Shown one piece after another: positions 33,579-42,239 of a DNA stretch of 64,000 bases. Within the stretch, counting starts at the first letter, position 1; each line of letters opens with the position of its first letter. Under the pieces are notes generated by a model that saw nothing but the letters and a program-made list of their open reading frames with translations, was not told where the DNA came from and did not search any database. The translations under genes and the position numbers were made by a program. Source of the DNA: Lacipirellulaceae bacterium (GTDB lineage: Bacteria > Planctomycetota > Planctomycetia > Pirellulales > Lacipirellulaceae). The stretch covers positions 1,567,910 through 1,631,909 of the forward strand of contig JAVJRG010000012.1 in the NCBI GenBank assembly GCA_040218535.1, in the 5' to 3' direction.

Positions 33579-34196
33579 CTATTGATGGGGCGTTTCGCGG
33601 CGACGACGGATGCCCAAAGCTCCGATCATGCCTAGGCTGAGCAAGGCTAGGCTGGTCGGTTCGGGAATGGAGAACTGATAGGCGAACGGAAATGTCTCCG
33701 GGCCGGTGTCTCCGGCGACGCTGACGACGCCTCGGAACCAGCCACCTGCGTTAGTGGTGAGGCGTGCGAAGATGAACTGATTCACAGGTCCATCATCGCT
33801 GACATCAAACCATGAGGTGTTGTCGTCTCCTAGATCGCCGCCGGTAAGCGCCGTGCCGCTGCCCGGGGTGGTGATCCAGGAGTCTGCCGTCATGGTGCCG
33901 GGTCCAAAGCAGACAAGGCAGGGCTGCGGCGGAGAAGTGTTCGAGCCCAGGGGGTGGTTGTAAAGCGGACTTCCGGCTAAATCGAGGAACACATCACCGA
34001 TCCGCAGAATATCAGCATCGGAGGTCAGCGAGAAATCAAAAACGAAGTTGTCAGCACTAGGACCGTCGGTCTCTGATATCTCGAAGTCAGTAACCGGCCG
34101 GACACGTAACGGATGGAAAGTGACTTCAGCCGCATTGACTTTTGCTGTGCTGGCGAGCAAGGCGAAAGCAACCACGGGGAGTGAGCAAGCTTTCAT
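33579..34196 (-). CDS. PEP-CTERM protein, tandem family member 5
   Basis: 205 residues; signal peptide ends near VNA-AE. Core has SDADILRIGDVFLD, SNTSPPQP (in place of TAPPNP) with a CLVCFGPG insert where the others have F..VFPALGA, then DSWITTPG, GDDNTSWFDVSDDGP and FARLT. Tail PEPTSLALLSLGMIG ending IRRRRETPHQ. Also carries paired Cys (CLVC), unlike most paralogues. Confidence 0.88.
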   Translation of the reverse strand: MKACSLPVVAFALLASTAKVNAAEVTFHPLRVRPVTDFEISETDGPSADNFVFDFSLTSDADILRIGDVFLDLAGSPLYNHPLGSNTSPPQPCLVCFGPGTMTADSWITTPGSGTALTGGDLGDDNTSWFDVSDDGPVNQFIFARLTTNAGGWFRGVVSVAGDTGPETFPFAYQFSIPEPTSLALLSLGMIGALGIRRRRETPHQ

Positions 34197-34223
34197 GACA
34201 AAGTTCCTTTTGTCTGGAGGGAG

Positions 34224-34862
34224 CTACCGGGCGGGACTGGCGAAGTTCAGCGGTTGAACGTTGCGACGACGCACGCCAATCAGGCCGAAGCCGGCAATGG
34301 CGGCCATGACGAGGGTGGTCGGCTCGGGGCACGAGCCGCATAGAGTAAAACGAAACGGAAAAATCTCTGGACCGTTCACTCCAGCTACCGAGATGACGCC
34401 ACTGAAGTTGTAATAGGAAAGCATGTCCAAAGTGAGACGGGCGAACTGAAACATCTGTTGGGGGCCGTCATCAGTCGTGTCGAACCACGAAGAATTGTCG
34501 GCGCTAAAACCACCCCCGGCAATCGCCGTGTCGACTCCAGGAGTTGTGATCCAAGAGTCGGCACCTAACGCAGGAAATACGGCAACGAAAGCAGGATTTG
34601 GCGGTGCGGAATCAGAGCCAACAGCGTTGTTATAGAGAGTCTCTGGACCACGCGATGGTCTCAGGGTGACGTTACCGACTCGCAAGATGTCGGCATCGGT
34701 AGTCACGAAAATGTCGTAGACAATGTCCGCGGATCGGGGAACGCCATCCGTCCGCTCCTCGCTTGATACCGGACGAAAACCTCCATGAAATGAGACGGTG
34801 GCGCTCAGAGCCTGAGCATATGGTACGAAGACGAGACAGATTGCCAAAATGAGCTTGTTCAT
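34224..34862 (-). CDS. PEP-CTERM protein, tandem family member 6 (first gene of the six-gene array)
   Basis: 212 residues from the ATG at 34860-34862 (MNKLILAICLVF); signal peptide cleavage near LSA-TV. Core: TDADILRVGNVTL, SDSAPPNP, DSWITTPG, SADNSSWFDTTDDGPQ, FARLT. A CGSC pair directly precedes PEPTT; the tail has VRRRN and then 12 more residues. Its promoter should be in the 71 bp between it and the terminator at 34934-34967. Confidence 0.87.
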   Translation of the reverse strand: MNKLILAICLVFVPYAQALSATVSFHGGFRPVSSEERTDGVPRSADIVYDIFVTTDADILRVGNVTLRPSRGPETLYNNAVGSDSAPPNPAFVAVFPALGADSWITTPGVDTAIAGGGFSADNSSWFDTTDDGPQQMFQFARLTLDMLSYYNFSGVISVAGVNGPEIFPFRFTLCGSCPEPTTLVMAAIAGFGLIGVRRRNVQPLNFASPAR

Positions 34863-34933
34863 TACGGTTTCCTGCTTTGAGCTGAGCATTTCTGAGTTCG
34901 TAGAATGTCAACGCCATCAGTGCGCTGCGTATG

Positions 34934-34967
34934 AAAAAAGCCCCTCGGTCGCCAGGGACCGAGGGGC
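34934..34967 (-). terminator. Rho-independent terminator of PEP-CTERM family member 7
   Basis: On the minus strand an 11-bp perfect stem (GACCGAGGGGC arm) with a 6-nt loop is followed by TTTTTT. It separates member 7 from the six-gene array. Confidence 0.92.
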
Positions 34968-35041
34968 TTTCGAGTTACCCATGCTTGCAACTCATGGTGA
35001 GTGTGAGCATGTCGTTATTTCCTCTTCGATGCTTATTTGGT

Positions 35042-35647
35042 TTAGCCGTTGCGACGACGAGCACCGACTAGGCCGACCATACCAAGGCCAAGCAGTACGA
35101 AGCTGGTTGGCTCGGGGATACCAAATGAAAGTTCGAAGGGGAAGGTTTCAGGACCGGCCGAACCCGAGACGCTAACAACACCGCGGAGTACGTAGGGACC
35201 TGAACCTGGAGTCGTGATACGAGCGAACTGGAAGTTATTCTGTGGACCATCGTTAGTGGTATCGAACCATGAAGCGTTATCGTCGCCTAGTCCACCACCT
35301 GCCGTTGCAGTACCGCCGCCTGGAGTGGTAATCCAAGAATCAGCAGCAAGGCTAGGGAAAACTGGGATAAACAGTGGGTTAGGAGGCATGGTGTCAGAAC
35401 CAGCCGCGTTGTTGTAGAGGCTGACACCACCTTCGATGAACACATCACCAACACGCAGGACATCAGCATCCGATGTCAAGAAGAAGTCATAGACTTTGTT
35501 GTCAGCCGAAGGGCCATTCGCATCGTTGACTTCCTCAGTCGTCACATCGCGACCAAGTGCATTGTGAGAGAAAGTCACATTAGCAGCCTCAGCATTAGCG
35601 GCCACGAACAAAGCAAATACAGCAGTCAAAGCAAATAGTTTACGCAT
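35042..35647 (-). CDS. PEP-CTERM protein, tandem family member 7 (own transcript)
   Basis: 201 residues; signal peptide ends near AEA-AN. It matches the family consensus best: SDADVLRVGDVFIEGG, YNNAAGSDTMPPNP, DSWITTPGGG, GDDNASWFDTTNDGPQNNF, FARIT. Tail PEPTSFVLLGLGMVG ending ARRRNG. It has its own strong terminator (34934-34967) and a 1.4-kb upstream region, so it is regulated separately from the six-gene array. Confidence 0.9.
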   Translation of the reverse strand: MRKLFALTAVFALFVAANAEAANVTFSHNALGRDVTTEEVNDANGPSADNKVYDFFLTSDADVLRVGDVFIEGGVSLYNNAAGSDTMPPNPLFIPVFPSLAADSWITTPGGGTATAGGGLGDDNASWFDTTNDGPQNNFQFARITTPGSGPYVLRGVVSVSGSAGPETFPFELSFGIPEPTSFVLLGLGMVGLVGARRRNG

Positions 35648-37015
35648 GGATAAAACTCCCTAGTAAATGTGTGAGACCATTACTTGGTGGTCTCGTGGAT
35701 TGAAAAACTCTTTAAGTTGCAAGCAGACAAGCGGGTGACAACTGGAGTCGGCTTGTCTTGGGTGAGGAACGCTTTGGAGCACCCCTGTGTAGTGCTTGAT
35801 CAACGCTTGATCAGGTTCGTTCCTAGTTGGATAAGCACAGGGCCTACGTTCACGAGCAAAACTCCGCAAATGTTAGGTTTTGGGTGTCAGCTTTGGTGGA
35901 ACGTCTCCAGCAAATCGACGTCACTATCGAGAGGAGCGAGTGTGACTGGAGGGAAGAGGACTGCTTGCAACAGGGCGTGATAAGCACGCAACGAGAACAA
36001 GGAGTTTTAGATCTTCAAGAATGACTAACCGAGAGGGGCGAGTCGTGCTCCTAGGTGAGGAGCGATAGAAGATGCTAATTGTCTGCCAACCAGGACGACA
36101 CCCATGAGCAAGTCTGCTCTTGAGAGTGAGGACCGAATTGTTGGAAACGCATTAGACAACCAGCTATTGGACTGAAAGTGTACTCTGGCAGATAAATCCC
36201 CCTGCCGTTTCCCCCATTCTAACAAGGAACCAAAGCCCCGCAAGGAAAAAAACAAAGTTTTTCCATCTTTGTCGAAAGTAACGGTAGGTACGGGGTTTAG
36301 GGCAAACAGGATGAGGCTGGCAAGAGATCTTTTGTCGAAGCCAATTACATTGCGTGCTTTGCCGCGTCTGGAACCCCGGAAGGTGTTTTAGTGTGATAAG
36401 CACTCCCGGATCGCAGAATTACGGTGGGAGATTCCTCTTGCCCCGCTTCATTTGACAGCGTCGGTTGAAGTGCTTGGGTGTCTGCATCTTCCTTGGCTAG
36501 ATGTATTCGAGGGGACCGGGGGCTAGCTCGTGATGTCGTAGGTAAGATCCGTTAAGGGTTACCGATCATCAGTTGCTCGACTGAGAACAGGTTTTCAGAT
36601 CAGAGGCGGTTGCAATAATCGTAACCCGAAGTGTCGAGCCACTAGCTCACGAGGAGGAATCAAGTGCTGGTATTCTCAATCAAGCAGTATTGGACCCGAC
36701 ACTTATTGCGGGTTAGGAGGTCAGTTTCCCTGGGGTAAGCCCAGTTAACGGGGTGTTTGCTCAGAAGGTAATCTCAAGTACCCGGCATAAATGCCGGACC
36801 TGCTAATTCACGGACCGAACGTTAGTAGCAGTTGGAGAACTCCCTCACGCTTGGGAATAGCAAACTGATGTCCGAAGCTGCTACTGGGGTTAATTGAACC
36901 CTAATCGTGGACGAAGCGGTAAGTCTATAGAGAAGAAGCAGCACTACGGCTGAAGGACAGCGACCAGCAGATGAATCACTTGGAACGGCACTGATCTAAT
37001 CCAGTAGCGCGCATG
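35648..37015. other. 1.4-kb intergenic region between two PEP-CTERM paralogues
   Basis: No gene or decayed paralogue could be recognised. Two exact copies of GTGATAAGCAC (35977-35987, 36393-36403) and a partial one (35829-35838) are present. From about 36780 to 36905 there is a run of short hairpins: CCGGCAT-AA-ATGCCGG (36782-36797); GTAGCAG (36825-36831) pairing with CTGCTAC (36878-36884); and GGGTT-AATTG-AACCC (36887-36901). This could be a structured RNA or a long leader; I see no known riboswitch. Confidence 0.5.
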
Positions 37016-37048
37016 AAAAAAGCCCTTCACGCACAGGGCGAGAAGGGC
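37016..37048 (-). terminator. Rho-independent terminator of PEP-CTERM family member 8
   Basis: On the minus strand GCCCTTC/GAAGGGC arms (7 bp, 37022-37028 and 37042-37048) are followed by TTTTTT. It begins 27 bp after the stop of member 8. Confidence 0.9.
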
Positions 37049-37074
37049 CTTTCGATCATTCAACGTATCAAGTT

Positions 37075-37671
37075 CTAGCTGCGGCGGCGGACGCTACCGA
37101 GGCCAACTAGACCCAAACCAACCAGCATCATTGAAGTTGGTTCAGGAATACCCAGTGGGAAGCTGAATGGGAATACCTCAGGACCAGCACTACCAGCCAC
37201 GCTGATAACACCGGAGAAGGTACCACCTTCACCTGGGGCTGTTGTAAGGCGAGCGAACAGGAAGTTGTTCTGTGGCCCGTCATTGGACGAGTCGAAGAAC
37301 GAGGCACCTTGGTCACTCAAGCCACCACCAGCGGTTGCGGTGTCACCTGGAGTGGTGATGAATGAATCAGCACCGAGGCTAGGAAATACTGGGAGGAAAA
37401 GTGGATTCGGAGGCATCGTGTCCGAACCGGCAGGATTGTTGTAGAGAGCAACGTCGATGTTTAGATCACCGACACGGAGGATGTCGCCATCAGTTGTTAC
37501 GAAAAACTCATGGACGATGCTATCGGCTTGCAATCCGCCACTTCCTGGATCATCGACTTCAGATTGCGATGCGGGACGAGAAGCGGGTGTAATCGATACG
37601 GTGGCAGCTTCGGCTAGCTGAGCGAAGCATAGAGCAGCGATAGCTGCACAGGCTGAGAGACTGAATTTCAT
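37075..37671 (-). CDS. PEP-CTERM protein, tandem family member 8 (own transcript)
   Basis: 198 residues from the ATG at 37669-37671 (MKFSLSACAAIAAL), chosen because the signal peptide (ends near AEA-AT) follows directly; the frame stays open 15 codons upstream. Core: TDGDILRVGDLNID, YNNPAGSDTMPPNP, then DSFITTPG (Trp to Phe) and SDQGASFFDSSNDGPQNNF. Tail PEPTSMMLVGLGLVG ending VRRRS. Followed by its own terminator. A 1.4-kb gap separates it from member 7. Confidence 0.88.
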   Translation of the reverse strand: MKFSLSACAAIAALCFAQLAEAATVSITPASRPASQSEVDDPGSGGLQADSIVHEFFVTTDGDILRVGDLNIDVALYNNPAGSDTMPPNPLFLPVFPSLGADSFITTPGDTATAGGGLSDQGASFFDSSNDGPQNNFLFARLTTAPGEGGTFSGVISVAGSAGPEVFPFSFPLGIPEPTSMMLVGLGLVGLGSVRRRS

Positions 37672-37744
37672 TAATCTGGCCTCGACTAAGGGAGTTGTGT
37701 TTTTAGTATGAAACAAATTTGCCGCTGAGTGTTACCAGGCTTGC

Positions 37745-37776
37745 ACTGGCTGAGAGCTGTTGAACTCTCAGCCAGT
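37745..37776. terminator. Hairpin between two PEP-CTERM genes
   Basis: Perfect 12-bp arms (ACTGGCTGAGAG and its complement) with an 8-nt loop, 17 bp after the stop of the dockerin-like gene. No T-run on the minus strand, so it may be a weak terminator or an mRNA-stabilising stem. Confidence 0.5.
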
Positions 37777-37793
37777 AGCCATGGTAACAACAA

Positions 37794-38642
37794 TTAGCTG
37801 CGACGACGCAGACCAGCAAGGCCTGCCATGCCGAGAGCGAACAGGCTCAAGCAAGCTGGTTCAGGAACAGCAGCAATGGCTGGACCAGGAGCTTGCGAGG
37901 TGTTGAACGCGAAGAGAACATTGTCGAGATCGTCACCGTTGACAGTGTCGTCATTGGTGGAGTCGCCAAGGTCCCAGGCGTTAGCAGCTGCAACAGCTTG
38001 GTTGAAGCTAAAGAGAACGGTGTCAAGATCGTCACCATCGACGTCGAAGTCGCGGTCGTGGTCGCCGAGGGCTAGACCATCGGTGCCGACGCTGTCACCA
38101 CGAGTGCTTGTGGCTGCGATAGCAGCAGCAACAGCTGCATTCGAGCCATCAAATTCATTGGCACCTTCGACAGTTAGGCTTGGGCGTGTGCCACCGAACT
38201 CGCCAGAGGCGATCAGTGCTGAGTTGTCCCAGATCGAATTGGCCAAGTCGTCAGCACCTTGATCGGCAGGACCGCCAACAGTACCAACGCCAGTGATGAG
38301 AGTGCCATCAAGGTCGTCACCAGCAACAACTTCAGCACCGGCACCTTCGGGGCGGAAGCGGAAAACGCTGTCGACGTTATCGAAAGCAGCGCCAGCTGAG
38401 CTGATTGATCCAGTGTCAACAGCGGTGACGCCGGTTGCGTCATCGATTTGAGCGTCGATACCAGCGACACCACCAGCAACGGTCGACTTGACCAGAAGCT
38501 CCCAAGTACCACCCTCAGCTGGGTTGGCGGGGTCTGTGTACCGCAGGTTGAGCTGAGCACTGACGTCAGCGATAGCTGGGGCAGTCATTGCAACCACGGC
38601 GGCTGCACACAGTGACAAAACTAGTCCACGTTTCATGATCAT
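37794..38642 (-). CDS. PEP-CTERM protein with dockerin-like EF-hand pair
   Basis: 282 residues; signal peptide ends near AIA-DV (residue ~26; a second ATG two codons in is also possible). Residues ~27-185 resemble a cohesin-like/beta-sandwich region of unknown role. Residues ~195-255 hold two near-identical calcium-binding loops, each with the form N/D-x-D-x-V-x-GDDLDxVLF(S/A)FN, as in dockerin type I domains. The tail is PEPACLSLFALGMAG ending LRRRS. Not homologous to the eight upstream paralogues except for the tail. It may bind cohesin-like partners in the extracellular matrix; no cohesin gene is recognised here. Confidence 0.85.
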   Translation of the reverse strand: MIMKRGLVLSLCAAAVVAMTAPAIADVSAQLNLRYTDPANPAEGGTWELLVKSTVAGGVAGIDAQIDDATGVTAVDTGSISSAGAAFDNVDSVFRFRPEGAGAEVVAGDDLDGTLITGVGTVGGPADQGADDLANSIWDNSALIASGEFGGTRPSLTVEGANEFDGSNAAVAAAIAATSTRGDSVGTDGLALGDHDRDFDVDGDDLDTVLFSFNQAVAAANAWDLGDSTNDDTVNGDDLDNVLFAFNTSQAPGPAIAAVPEPACLSLFALGMAGLAGLRRRS

Positions 38643-39506
38643 TTCTCCGATTCCCCGTCTCAGTAGGTTAGATAAAACCGTAGTGAAAAAAGTCTGCGCT
38701 TGATTGGGGGCAATTTAGGTTAAGTGAATTCCTAATTGGTTTAAGTGCTTTGTAGCGACTGGTGTATCTCGTGCAGCGAAAGCAGATTTAGTGACGAGGG
38801 CGAACCCTAGTGCTGAATCTGTTTTGAACTCCGGTGGAGCTCTGAAGCATGCTGCCCACAGTCAAGCACTCCGTCCGTATATTAGATGGACCCGAGTGGC
38901 GAGACTTTTCTCAGTAGCTGCTCCGGTGTTCCCTAAAAGACAAGGATATCACTGATCAAAATACGTCAGACAACTTGTGTCACTGAAAAAGCTGACGAAT
39001 CAGTCTTGCCAATAACACGGCGATGGCGCACTTCCCGCCACCGCTCTCATCACTTTAACAAGCATTGTCGCCCTTGCAACTGTTTTGTGACCTGGCACGC
39101 GAAAAATTTCACGAGCCCCACTGCGGGCAACCGTTTGTCACAGTTTTTAACGGTTAGGGTGATTGCACTTACGGCGAGAGGAGAGGCGGCTGGGGAATGC
39201 CAAAAAAGCGAAAAAAAGTGGGGTTGCAAGGCCCAAATCAAGGCAGATTTCGACCGGATAATCCGTAATTGTGGACCACTGGCCAATAAGGGCTAGAGGA
39301 GCCATGAAAACCCCGGAAAAAGGCGAACCTGCAAGCCAATCGGTGTTCTGGACTTCGCTCCGTCATCGGACGTAACTTCAACGCTAGAGGAAGCTTGCAA
39401 CACGGATAGTGTAATCGTCCGAAGAGCTCTATACTCTGCTTCTTGCGGGCGGTTTCTCGTACGAATCGCCCCGTAGTTTCGTCGAATTGACCCCTCAGGA
39501 TGCGAA
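38643..39506. other. 864-bp divergent intergenic region (PEP-CTERM/dockerin gene and thrS)
   Basis: No gene seen. A hairpin at about 38786-38821 (CAGATTTAG paired with CTGAATCTG, enclosing AGGG-CGAA-CCCT) is followed by TTTT on the plus strand. The promoters of both flanking genes must be here. The thrS start has AGGA 8 bp upstream. I looked for a T-box (GGTGG-type) leader before thrS and did not find one. Confidence 0.5.
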
Positions 39507-41552
39507 ATGCCCAGTCGTGTTGGAACGATTTCAGTAAAACTGCCAGACGGAAGCCAACGGGAGTTAGAAGCAGGCAGCAGTGCTTATGATCTAGCAGCGG
39601 ATATCGGCCCCGGTCTCGCGAAGAGCGCCATCGCTGCGGTTGTCGACGGGGAGCTCGTCGATTTACGTACTCCACTGGACGCCCAGGGTCAGGGACAGGA
39701 AGGCGTCGAGCTCCGTCTGCTGACGAAGCGCGACCCTGAAGCCCTCGCCATCATGCGACACAGCTGCGCCCATGTCATGGCCCAGGCGGTGATGCGTTTA
39801 TTTGAGGGCGTCAGCCTGGCATTCGGGCCAGTCACAGGGAATGGCTTCTACTACGACTTTCATCTTGGACACCCGCTTAGCGAAGAAGACTTTGCCAAAA
39901 TCGAAGCCGAGATGAAGAAGATCATCAAGGAAGACGAACCGTTCGAGCGGCTAGTTCTCTCCCGCAAGGAAGCGATCGCTACCTGCAAGGAGATGAATCA
40001 GCACTTCAAGGTCGAGCATATCGAGACAGGGCTGGCAGACGAGGAAACACTGTCGTTTTACCGCCAAGGTGAGTTCCTCGATTTGTGTCGCGGGAAGCAC
40101 ATCCCGAGTACCGGTCACATTGGGAAGGCCTTCAAGCTACAGAGCGTTGCGGGGGCCTATTGGAAGGGGGACAACTCACGCGAGCAGTTGCAGCGGGTCT
40201 ACGCGACGGCCTTCTTCGACAAGAAGGAACTGAAGGCCTACCTCGAGCAGCTCGAGGAAGCGAAGAAGCGTGATCATCGGGTGCTGGGCAAACAGTTGGA
40301 GCTGTTCACGATCAGTCAGACCGTGGGTTCCGGCCTCATTCTGTGGCTGCCAAAGGGGGCGGCAATTCGACAGACGTTGGAGGATTATCTGAAGGATGAA
40401 CTGCGCCGGCGAGATTACGAGGCTGTCTATACGCCGAATATCGGGAAGGTCGAGCTGTACCAGATCTCCGGGCATTATCCGTACTACAAGGAGTCGCAAT
40501 TCGCTCCGATCGAGATGACTCAGAAGGGCGAGGAGGGTGAAAAGTACCTCCTCAAGCCGATGAATTGCCCGCACCACATCATGATTTATAAGAGCAAGCC
40601 GCGGAGCTATCGCGACTTACCTGTGCGGCTGGCTGAGTTCGGCACCGTATATCGCTACGAGCAGTCGGGCGAACTCTCCGGCATGACTAGGGTGCGTGGC
40701 TTCACGCAGGACGACGCGCATATTTTCTGTACCGAAGATCAGGTGGCTGATGAATTTCGAGGTTGCTTGGAAATGACCCAAGAAGTCTTGCGCTCCCTGG
40801 GGATGACCAACTATCGCGTGAGACTCGGTTTTCGTGACCCCGACAGCAAGAAGTATGTCGGCGGCGAAGCGGTTTGGGACCGGGCGGAGGCGGCACTCCA
40901 GGAAGTCTGCGAATCGATGGACCTCCCTGACATGTCGATTGAACCCGGTGAGGCGGCTTTCTACGGACCAAAGGCTGACTTCGTGGTGACCGACTGTATC
41001 GGTCGCGAGTGGCAGCTCGGCACCGTTCAGCTTGACTACAACTTGCCGAGTCAGGACCGCTTTGGTCTCGAGTACACAGGGGCCGACAACCAGCCACATC
41101 AGCCGGTGATGATTCATCGCGCACCGTTGGGATCAATGGAGCGATTCATCGGCGTCTTGATCGAACATTTCGCAGGTGCGTTCCCGCTGTGGCTTGCTCC
41201 TGAGCAACTTCGCGTTCTCACGGTTAGCGAAAAGAGCGAGGAGTATGGCAAGCAAGTTGAGCAACAGATGAAAGAGGCCGGCTTCCGCGTCACGGGAGAC
41301 TACCGTGGCCAGAAGCTGGGGGCGAAGATCCGCGAAGGCCAGATCGACCTGATTCCCTATATGCTAGTCGTCGGCGAGAAGGATGCTGAAAACGGAACCG
41401 TCACGGTGCGAGATCGCATCGACGGCGACCTGGGAGCGATGCCGATCGCCGAGGCCGTTGCGAAACTTCAGGCGGAAGTGGCCGATCGGACGGTTCGCCA
41501 AGTGGCCGAGGCGGCTCCAGCGGTCCCCACGGATGCGGGGGATGGGTATTGA
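39507..41552 (+). CDS. thrS: Threonyl-tRNA synthetase
   Basis: 681 residues, full length. TGS domain (residues ~5-68, [14 protein letters not shown]), editing domain with the HxxxH-type zinc/editing motif ([13 protein letters not shown] near 90) and the GKHIPSTG segment, the class II catalytic core (motif 2 region around [24 protein letters not shown] near 390-410; CPH zinc ligand in MNCPHHI), and the anticodon-binding domain from about 565. It charges tRNA-Thr. Followed 175 bp later by infC, the usual order. Confidence 0.97.
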   Translation: MPSRVGTISVKLPDGSQRELEAGSSAYDLAADIGPGLAKSAIAAVVDGELVDLRTPLDAQGQGQEGVELRLLTKRDPEALAIMRHSCAHVMAQAVMRLFEGVSLAFGPVTGNGFYYDFHLGHPLSEEDFAKIEAEMKKIIKEDEPFERLVLSRKEAIATCKEMNQHFKVEHIETGLADEETLSFYRQGEFLDLCRGKHIPSTGHIGKAFKLQSVAGAYWKGDNSREQLQRVYATAFFDKKELKAYLEQLEEAKKRDHRVLGKQLELFTISQTVGSGLILWLPKGAAIRQTLEDYLKDELRRRDYEAVYTPNIGKVELYQISGHYPYYKESQFAPIEMTQKGEEGEKYLLKPMNCPHHIMIYKSKPRSYRDLPVRLAEFGTVYRYEQSGELSGMTRVRGFTQDDAHIFCTEDQVADEFRGCLEMTQEVLRSLGMTNYRVRLGFRDPDSKKYVGGEAVWDRAEAALQEVCESMDLPDMSIEPGEAAFYGPKADFVVTDCIGREWQLGTVQLDYNLPSQDRFGLEYTGADNQPHQPVMIHRAPLGSMERFIGVLIEHFAGAFPLWLAPEQLRVLTVSEKSEEYGKQVEQQMKEAGFRVTGDYRGQKLGAKIREGQIDLIPYMLVVGEKDAENGTVTVRDRIDGDLGAMPIAEAVAKLQAEVADRTVRQVAEAAPAVPTDAGDGY

Positions 41553-41653
41553 GTCTCTTCGCTCAGGCTCCTGCAGTGGTACAAGACGCTCGGGGCTGAG
41601 GCGTTCAAATGATAGCTTGACCTAACCCCCATTCATAACCAATACTTGTGGGT

Positions 41654-41718
41654 CCGCCGCTGCAGTTTAGGCGGCCCGGAGAACTTTTCCATTCCGGAAC
41701 ATTGTCACCCTTTGGAGG
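41654..41718 (+). promoter_or_regulatory. infC leader with two hairpins and a strong Shine-Dalgarno
   Basis: CCGCC/GGCGG (41654-41674) and CCGGA/TCCGG (41676-41697) stems lie just before GGAGG (41714-41718). The Shine-Dalgarno is 9 nt from the ATC used as start. The hairpins could be a ribosomal or L20-type control leader, but no match to a known one was made. Confidence 0.5.
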
Positions 41719-41727
41719 ATTTGAGAA

Positions 41728-42231
41728 ATCGATCGTAATCAGCAACGGATCAACGAATCGATCCGTGTCTCGCCGCTGCGTGTGATCAGCGACGATGGCG
41801 AACAACTAGGCGTAATTACTCGGGACGAGGCGTTAGAAAAAGCACGTGAGGCGGGGCTTGATCTTGTTGAGGTCGCGCCAACCGAAAAGCCCCCCGTCTG
41901 CCGCATCATGGACTTTGGTAAGTTCAAGTACCAGCAGAAGAAGCGGCAAAACAAAGGCCACGTCCATCAAAGCAAGAACAAAGAAATCCGCCTGCGCCCC
42001 AAGATCGGCCAACACGATTACGAGACGAAACGCGACCGCGCTCGCAAGTTCCTCGGGGCACGCGATAAAGTGATCTGCTCGGTCATTTTCCGTGGCCGCG
42101 AAAACGCCCACGTTGAAGAAGGCTTCAAGCTCGTTGAGCGACTCGTCGAGGAACTCGAAGACGTCGCTAAGATCGAGCAGCCCGCAAAGATGGCCGGACG
42201 GCGAATCGTGATGGTGCTAGCGCCGAAGTAG
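41728..42231 (+). CDS. infC: Translation initiation factor IF-3, rare ATC start
   Basis: 167 residues if translation starts at ATC 41728 (sequence IDRNQQRINESIRV, the normal beginning of the IF3 N-domain). The same frame has a TGA at 41722-41724, and the first ATG/GTG/TTG is GTG 41782, which would remove the first 18 residues of the conserved N-domain. Strong GGAGG lies 9 nt before the ATC. Rare AUU/AUC starts of infC are known and allow IF3 to limit its own synthesis, because IF3 rejects non-standard start codons. The N-domain (EAGLDLVEVAPTEKPPVCRIMDFGKFKYQ) and the C-domain (DKVICSVIFRGRENAH) are both present. Binds the 30S subunit and checks the initiation codon. Confidence 0.9.
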   Translation: MDRNQQRINESIRVSPLRVISDDGEQLGVITRDEALEKAREAGLDLVEVAPTEKPPVCRIMDFGKFKYQQKKRQNKGHVHQSKNKEIRLRPKIGQHDYETKRDRARKFLGARDKVICSVIFRGRENAHVEEGFKLVERLVEELEDVAKIEQPAKMAGRRIVMVLAPK

Positions 42232-42239
42232 GCGTTGCG

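Noticed and set aside
35827..36024. 65-codon plus-strand frame in the 1.4-kb gap
   Set aside because: Composition and lack of any motif look random; it covers the repeated GTGATAAGCAC word.
36540..36575. Possible cyclic di-GMP riboswitch, because of a GTAGGTA...GGGTTACCGAT string
   Set aside because: The essential GCAAAGC-type part and the matching stems are not found upstream; the resemblance is short.
31002..37671. Periodic repeats that could suggest CRISPR or tandem DNA repeats
   Set aside because: The periodicity (~650 bp) comes from paralogous genes, each with its own signal peptide and PEP-CTERM tail.
38643..39506. T-box leader for thrS
   Set aside because: No T-box motif (GGTGG-type bulge with a terminator stem) was found in the leader.
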